Assembly: GCF_004216475.1 (NCBI RefSeq)
Contig: NZ_CP022303.1
Coordinates: forward strand, 2,790,001 to 2,854,000
Origin: Thalassococcus sp. S3
GTDB lineage: Bacteria > Pseudomonadota > Alphaproteobacteria > Rhodobacterales > Rhodobacteraceae
Direction of reading: 5' to 3'
Length of the DNA stretch: 64,000 bases
The translations under genes were made by a program, and so were the position numbers. Below the pieces are notes generated by a model. That model was not told the origin of the DNA, made no database searches, and worked only from the letters and a program-made list of their open reading frames with translations. Shown here piece by piece: positions 59,793 to 64,000 of the stretch; position 1 is the stretch's first letter, and every line of letters begins with the position of its first letter.

Positions 59793-61679
59793 ATGAGCGA
59801 CCCAAGACTTCGGCTGAACGACCCGTCGGCGGTAGTGTCTTTCGACACGCCCCGCGCGCCGCTGGGACGCTATCTGGTCGATGCTGGTCTGATCTCGCCC
59901 GCTGCTTTGCTGCGGGCGCTCGATCTGCAGAAACGCATAGATGCGCCTCTGGGTGAAATCCTGATTGCCGAGGGGCTGGTTGACAGCGACGAGGTGCTGG
60001 AGGCGCTGTCAAAGCAGCACGGCCTCTACCGCGCTGATCTGGTGGCCGAACCTCCCCGGCCCGACCTCAGTCAGCTTCTTCCGGCGCAGTTCTGGCTGGA
60101 ACATCGCGTTGCGCCCTGGATGCGCCTTGGGCCCGGTCTGGTTCTGGCCACCTCGCGCCCGGATCAGTTCGATACGGTCCGCCAGGCACTGCCCGACGGG
60201 TTTGGCATGGTCCTTCCAGTCGTCGCCCCGGAAGAGCAGATCCTGCAGACCATCGCCCAGGCCCATGGGCGCCTGCTGGCGCATGGGGCCGAACGCCGGG
60301 TCGATGTGTCCTTCAGCTGCCGTTCGTGGGAGGGCACGGCCCCCACCCGGTTCGCCGCGATCAGTCTTGTCGTTTTCATCCTGCTCGCCATCCTGATCGT
60401 GGCGCCGGTGACCAGCTTTGCCGTCATCAGCTGCGCTGCGGTCTGCACCCTTTTTCTGATCACCGGCCTCAAGCTGGCGGGCTTCGGGGCGCAGATCGTT
60501 GCCTCACTTCCGGTGACCAACCCAGCCCCCACGGGCCTGCCCGACCGATTGCCACGGGTTTCGGTGCTGGTGCCCCTTTTTCATGAAACCGAAATTGCCG
60601 GGGCGCTGATCAAGCGTTTGTCGCGTCTGACCTACCCCAAGGCCCTTCTTGACGTGGTGCTTGTCCTTGAAGAGAAAGACAAACTGACCCCCCGGACCCT
60701 CGCGCGAACCGCCCTGCCCGACTGGATGCGCGTCGTGACGGTGCCGGACACGGGAAGTGTCACGACAAAGCCGCGGGCCTTGAACTATGCCCTCGACTTC
60801 TGCCGGGGCAGCATCATCGGGATCTGGGATGCCGAGGACGCCCCCGCGCCCGACCAGATCGAACGGGTGGTGACGCGCTTTGCCCAGGCCGCTGATGATG
60901 TCGTCTGCCTTCAGGGGATCCTCGACTATTACAATCCCCGGACCAACTGGCTGGCGCGCTGTTTCACCATCGAATATGCAAGCTGGTTCCGCGTCGTTCT
61001 TCCGGGCCTCGCCCGCCTTGGCATGGTGATACCGCTGGGCGGCACAACGCTCTTCATGAAACGTTGGGCGCTGGAAAAGATGGGCGGCTGGGACGCGCAC
61101 AATGTGACCGAAGACGCCGATCTTGGTGTTCGTATCACGCGCTTTGGATACCGCACCGAGCTTTTGCCCACCGTCACCCATGAAGAGGCCAATTGCCGTC
61201 TTTGGCCTTGGATCAAGCAACGCTCCCGCTGGCTCAAGGGCTTTATGGTCACCTACCTTGTTCACATGCGCCAGCCCGTTGCCCTGCTGCGTGACCTTGG
61301 GATCAAGCGCTTCATCGGTGTGCAGGCCTTTTTCGTGGGGACCCTGGCCCAGTTTCTGCTGGCACCCGTGCTCTGGACCTTTTGGGCGATCCCGTTCGGA
61401 CTGGATCACCCGGTCCGCATGCTGGTGTCGGACACGGCTCTGACCGTGATCGCGACACTCTTTCTGGTGACCGAAGTCACCAATATCTGTGTCGGTGCAT
61501 TCGCCGTTTCAGGACGCGATCACCGCTTTCTGATCCCTTGGGCGGCAACGCTCACCTTCTATTTTCCGCTGGGGGCCGCCGCCAGCTACAAAGCGCTCTA
61601 TGAGCTGATCTGCAAACCGTTCTATTGGGACAAAACCCAGCATGGCCATGCCAAATCAGAACGCCGCGCGATGAGTTAG
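59793..61679 (+). CDS. Family 2 glycosyltransferase with a GspE-type N-terminal domain
   Basis: The 628-residue protein begins with an MshEN/GspE-like domain (APLGRYLVDAGLISPAALLRALDLQKRIDAPLGEILI), followed by a membrane pair near 195-235. The GT2 domain has DAEDAP as the DxD box, VTEDADLGVRITRFGYRTEL and the QRSRWLKG motif, then three or four membrane helices. It probably makes or exports an extracellular polysaccharide. The N-terminal domain may bind cyclic-di-GMP as in related MshEN proteins, which would let it respond to that signal. The end overlaps the convergent GntR gene by 4 bp. Confidence 0.88.
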   Translation: MSDPRLRLNDPSAVVSFDTPRAPLGRYLVDAGLISPAALLRALDLQKRIDAPLGEILIAEGLVDSDEVLEALSKQHGLYRADLVAEPPRPDLSQLLPAQFWLEHRVAPWMRLGPGLVLATSRPDQFDTVRQALPDGFGMVLPVVAPEEQILQTIAQAHGRLLAHGAERRVDVSFSCRSWEGTAPTRFAAISLVVFILLAILIVAPVTSFAVISCAAVCTLFLITGLKLAGFGAQIVASLPVTNPAPTGLPDRLPRVSVLVPLFHETEIAGALIKRLSRLTYPKALLDVVLVLEEKDKLTPRTLARTALPDWMRVVTVPDTGSVTTKPRALNYALDFCRGSIIGIWDAEDAPAPDQIERVVTRFAQAADDVVCLQGILDYYNPRTNWLARCFTIEYASWFRVVLPGLARLGMVIPLGGTTLFMKRWALEKMGGWDAHNVTEDADLGVRITRFGYRTELLPTVTHEEANCRLWPWIKQRSRWLKGFMVTYLVHMRQPVALLRDLGIKRFIGVQAFFVGTLAQFLLAPVLWTFWAIPFGLDHPVRMLVSDTALTVIATLFLVTEVTNICVGAFAVSGRDHRFLIPWAATLTFYFPLGAAASYKALYELICKPFYWDKTQHGHAKSERRAMS

Positions 61680-62329
61680 CCAAGGCTTTCGCGGGTATCG
61701 GCATCCTGCTTGAGGCGGGTCATGAACGCGATCGAGATGTGATCCTTCAAAGCGGCGTAGGCCGCATCCTCATCTCGGTCCTCTATCGCCTTGACGATCC
61801 CGTCATGCTCCCCCAGCGCGATCTGTCCCCGTCCGCGCGCCGCCAGCGAGGTGGTCGCCATCAGCGCCATGGTCCGGTGAACCAGATCAAGTTGCTGCAC
61901 CAGATAGCGGTTGTGCGAGGCCAGATGGATCTGCTTGTGGAACCGCCGATTGGCGCGGGCCAGGGCCGGTGGATCATCGACCAGTGCCTGATCTGCCTCG
62001 ACCATCCCGCGCAAAACGGCAATCTCTTCGCTGGTGGCGTGCCGGGCGGCCAAGCGCGCCGCCAACCCCTCAAGCTCCCGGCGGACCACGTACAGTTCGG
62101 CCATCTGGTTGTGATCCAAGGAGGCGACGATCAGCGACCGACCATCGCGCGCCAGCAGCGACTGGGTCTCAAGACGCTGCAGCGCCTCCCGGATCGGTGT
62201 GCGGGACACCCCGAACCGTTCGGCCAAATCACTTTCCACCAAGCGGTCACCAGGCTTGAAAACGCCCACATCAATCGCTTCGAGGATAAGTGTATAGGCG
62301 TCCGCCGGAGAACTTTTCGCTTGCGTCAT
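61676..62329 (-). CDS. GntR-family regulator of the FadR/FCD type
   Basis: The 217-residue protein has an N-terminal winged helix (AYTLILEAIDVGVFKPGDRLVESDLAERFGVSRTPIREAL) and a C-terminal FCD ligand domain (VVRRELEGLAARLAARHATSEEI, ANRRFHKQIHLASHNRYLVQQLD, GEHDGIVKAIEDRD) with His-rich metal-binding features. It should repress a sugar-acid, amino-acid or organic-acid gene set. Its targets are not obvious from the neighbours. Confidence 0.92.
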   Translation of the reverse strand: MTQAKSSPADAYTLILEAIDVGVFKPGDRLVESDLAERFGVSRTPIREALQRLETQSLLARDGRSLIVASLDHNQMAELYVVRRELEGLAARLAARHATSEEIAVLRGMVEADQALVDDPPALARANRRFHKQIHLASHNRYLVQQLDLVHRTMALMATTSLAARGRGQIALGEHDGIVKAIEDRDEDAAYAALKDHISIAFMTRLKQDADTRESLG

Positions 62330-62430
62330 CGTGATTTACATCCCCCCGTTTCAACACTCATACAGGCCCATCCATGATCCGATCAAGCCTGCCATTGCCA
62401 AGGCGCCACCGGCAGTCTAGGTCCCGTGCC

Positions 62431-63075
62431 ATGGTACGGGATGCATTTTCTCATGTAGAGCAGTGGGTCTTTGACCTCGACAACACCCTCTATCCGCCGC
62501 ATATGCGCCTTTTCGATCAGATCGAAGTGCGCATGACGCAATACGTGATGGATGCGCTGCATGTTGATTGGGCCGAAGCAGACCGCCTGCGCAAGCTCTA
62601 TTGGCACCAATACGGAACCACCCTGGCAGGCCTTATGCGGGAGCATGATATAGATCCCGGCCCCTACCTGACCGAAGTGCATGAGATCTCGATGGATCAT
62701 CTTGAGCCCGACCCGGAGCTTGCCCGCCGGATCAGCGCCCTGCCCGGTCGCCGGATCGTCTATACCAATGGATCGGCCCCTTATGCCGAGCGTGTCTTGG
62801 CCGCGCGGGGCCTCAGCGGCCTTTTCGACGCCATCTATGGTGTCGAACATGCGGGTTTTCGTCCCAAACCGGAACGCGCCGCATTCGAAGAGGTCTTTGC
62901 GACCGATGGCATCGCACCGGAACGGGCCGCGATGTTCGAGGATGAACCACGCAATCTTGCCGCGCCGTTTGATATGGGGATGCAGACGATCCATGTCGCG
63001 CCCGAGCGGCACGACGCCGACCACATCCATCACCACACGGACGACCTGACAAATTTTCTGCGCCGCATCGGCTGA
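62431..63075 (+). CDS. HAD-family pyrimidine 5'-nucleotidase
   Basis: From ATG 62431 it has 214 residues. The HAD motif I is WVFDLDNTLYPPHMRLF, motif II VYTNGSAPYAERVLAARGL (IVYTNGS), and the later motif AAMFEDEPRNL. This matches the pyrimidine nucleotidase (PyrI-type, SDT1-like) group that hydrolyses UMP and CMP. It is divergent from the GntR gene and stands alone. Confidence 0.88.
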   Translation: MVRDAFSHVEQWVFDLDNTLYPPHMRLFDQIEVRMTQYVMDALHVDWAEADRLRKLYWHQYGTTLAGLMREHDIDPGPYLTEVHEISMDHLEPDPELARRISALPGRRIVYTNGSAPYAERVLAARGLSGLFDAIYGVEHAGFRPKPERAAFEEVFATDGIAPERAAMFEDEPRNLAAPFDMGMQTIHVAPERHDADHIHHHTDDLTNFLRRIG

Positions 63076-63159
63076 TTTCGCACCTGCGGCAAAAAGAGTC
63101 ATGTTCGCTGCCCCAAGACCACTTATCTGGGCGTCAGGGAAGATATTACGGAGTTCCAG

Positions 63160-63408
63160 ATGGCCCTTGCCGACACACCGCATCGCCGTCCTTTGACGCA
63201 CCGCCTTTTCTTCGCAATCCCGGTGATCGGCTGGATGGCGCGGGACCTGATATACGGTGACAAGGATAACATCTGGTATGCCCTGGTTGCGTTTATCAGC
63301 CTGTGGGCCAGTTCCGCGCTCGTCTTTGGGCTGCCCGGCCTCTACATCCCGGCCGTGATGCTGGTTCCCGTGATCTGGGTGGTGCTTTTGCTGATTACCC
63401 GGGGGTAA
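63160..63408 (+). CDS. Small membrane protein upstream of the UbiH-type gene
   Basis: The 82-residue protein has three hydrophobic segments (LFFAIPVIGWMARDLI, WYALVAFISLWASSALVFGL, YIPAVMLVPVIWVVLLLIT). It lies immediately before the UbiH-type monooxygenase gene, with a single base between its stop and that ATG, so both are probably one transcript. Its function is unknown. Confidence 0.75.
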   Translation: MALADTPHRRPLTHRLFFAIPVIGWMARDLIYGDKDNIWYALVAFISLWASSALVFGLPGLYIPAVMLVPVIWVVLLLITRG

Positions 63409-63409
63409 C

Positions 63410-64000
63410 ATGGCGGAAGACTGCGATATCCTGATCTCAGGCGGGGGCGTTGCGGGCCTCACTGCCGCTGCCGTTCTCGGCCATGCGGGTCTATCCGTTA
63501 TCTGCGTCGATCCCTTCGCGCCCGTGACGGAGCGGGATGCCGATGGGTCCGATCTGCGCACAACGGCCATTCTGCAGTCAGCCCAGGCCCTGATGGAGAC
63601 GGCTGGCATCTGGGACCATCTCGCAGCCCACGCCATGCCCTTGCAGGTTATGCGCATCGTCGATGCCGGTGGGGAGCAGGCAGAGCCGCGTGTGACCCAC
63701 GACTTCAACGCCTCCGACATCTCGGAACGTCCGTTTGGATGGAACCTGCCGAACTGGCTCTTGCGGCGCGAATTGGTGGCGCGGCTGAAAGAGCTGACGA
63801 ATGTTGATTTTCGCCCCGGCGTGGGCACCACGCGGCTTTTCAGCCGCACGACCGAGGCCCGTGTCAGCCTGACCGAAGGTGGCCCCGTGCGGTGCCGACT
63901 GGTCCTGGCCGCCGACGGACGGCAGTCCCCCATGCGTGAGGCGGCGGGCATTGGCGTTCAGACCCGACGTTATGGCCAAAAGGCGTTGGCTTTTGCGGTG
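63410..64000 (+). CDS. UbiH/UbiF-type FAD-dependent monooxygenase, cut by the window end
   Basis: From ATG 63410, 197 residues are visible before the window ends. The FAD-binding Rossmann box ILISGGGVAGLTAAAVLG, the DLRTTAILQSAQ box and the DGRQSPMR motif mark the UbiH/UbiF/VisC family. These hydroxylate the ubiquinone ring. Which ring position cannot be told from this part. The rest of the gene lies outside the window. Confidence 0.88.
   Translation, partial: MAEDCDILISGGGVAGLTAAAVLGHAGLSVICVDPFAPVTERDADGSDLRTTAILQSAQALMETAGIWDHLAAHAMPLQVMRIVDAGGEQAEPRVTHDFNASDISERPFGWNLPNWLLRRELVARLKELTNVDFRPGVGTTRLFSRTTEARVSLTEGGPVRCRLVLAADGRQSPMREAAGIGVQTRRYGQKALAFAV

Overview
The window looks like a chromosome segment of a Rhodobacterales (roseobacter-type) alphaproteobacterium. 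The evidence is a GC-rich core with lipB, an aa3-type oxidase subunit I gene followed by a DUF2244 gene, carA and a UbiH-type monooxygenase. All assignments below are by reading the sequence; no database search was run.

Two parts are separated by a tRNA-Leu(GAG) gene at 49401-49487. Right of it (about 49.5-64 kb) is ordinary chromosome: a peptidoglycan-binding-domain secreted protein, LipB, a LuxR-type regulator fused to an apparently dead alpha/beta-hydrolase, a HIT protein, cytochrome c oxidase subunit I, DUF2244, a Tat-exported serine hydrolase, YqeY, CarA, a GT2 glycosyltransferase with a GspE-type N-terminus, a GntR/FCD regulator, a HAD nucleotidase and a UbiH-type enzyme cut by the window end.

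Left of the tRNA (1 to about 49.4 kb) is a composite genomic island. A large serine recombinase gene (47878-49515) abuts the tRNA and runs antisense through it. A mobilisation kit is present in two blocks: 7.1-13.9 kb (AlpA-like factor, MobC, relaxase-helicase fusion, ParDE, DNA methyltransferase, H-NS-like protein) and 40.8-47.5 kb (a coupling protein without membrane helices, a small membrane partner, a von-Willebrand-like membrane protein and several unknowns). I see no type IV secretion channel, so this is best read as an integrative mobilisable element that would need a helper, now worn by insertions. 1-7 kb and 14-17 kb are graveyards of IS3, IS21, IS1182, IS256 and IS5 remnants, with a beheaded tyrosine integrase and the tail of a restriction endonuclease.

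Cargo between the two blocks includes AT-richer orphans (15-20.6 kb), a seven-gene minus-strand run with two transglutaminases, a cysteine-repeat secreted protein and an RNA helicase (21.1-26.2 kb), a cold-shock protein, a TetR-controlled azoreductase pair, an orphan Imm22-like immunity protein, a ClpX-type zinc-finger/HTH regulator with a tandem operator, an EamA exporter divergent from a GlxA regulator, and a 1,245-residue STAND-like ATPase with about 16 ankyrin repeats preceded by a small partner gene (36.5-40.6 kb).

The most interesting items are that ankyrin-STAND two-gene unit (candidate defence module), a small palindromic element inserted three times into one istB gene, the pseudo-hydrolase LuxR regulator, a membrane-anchored penicillin-binding-protein-like protein with an altered KTG motif, and the recombinase/tRNA overlap.
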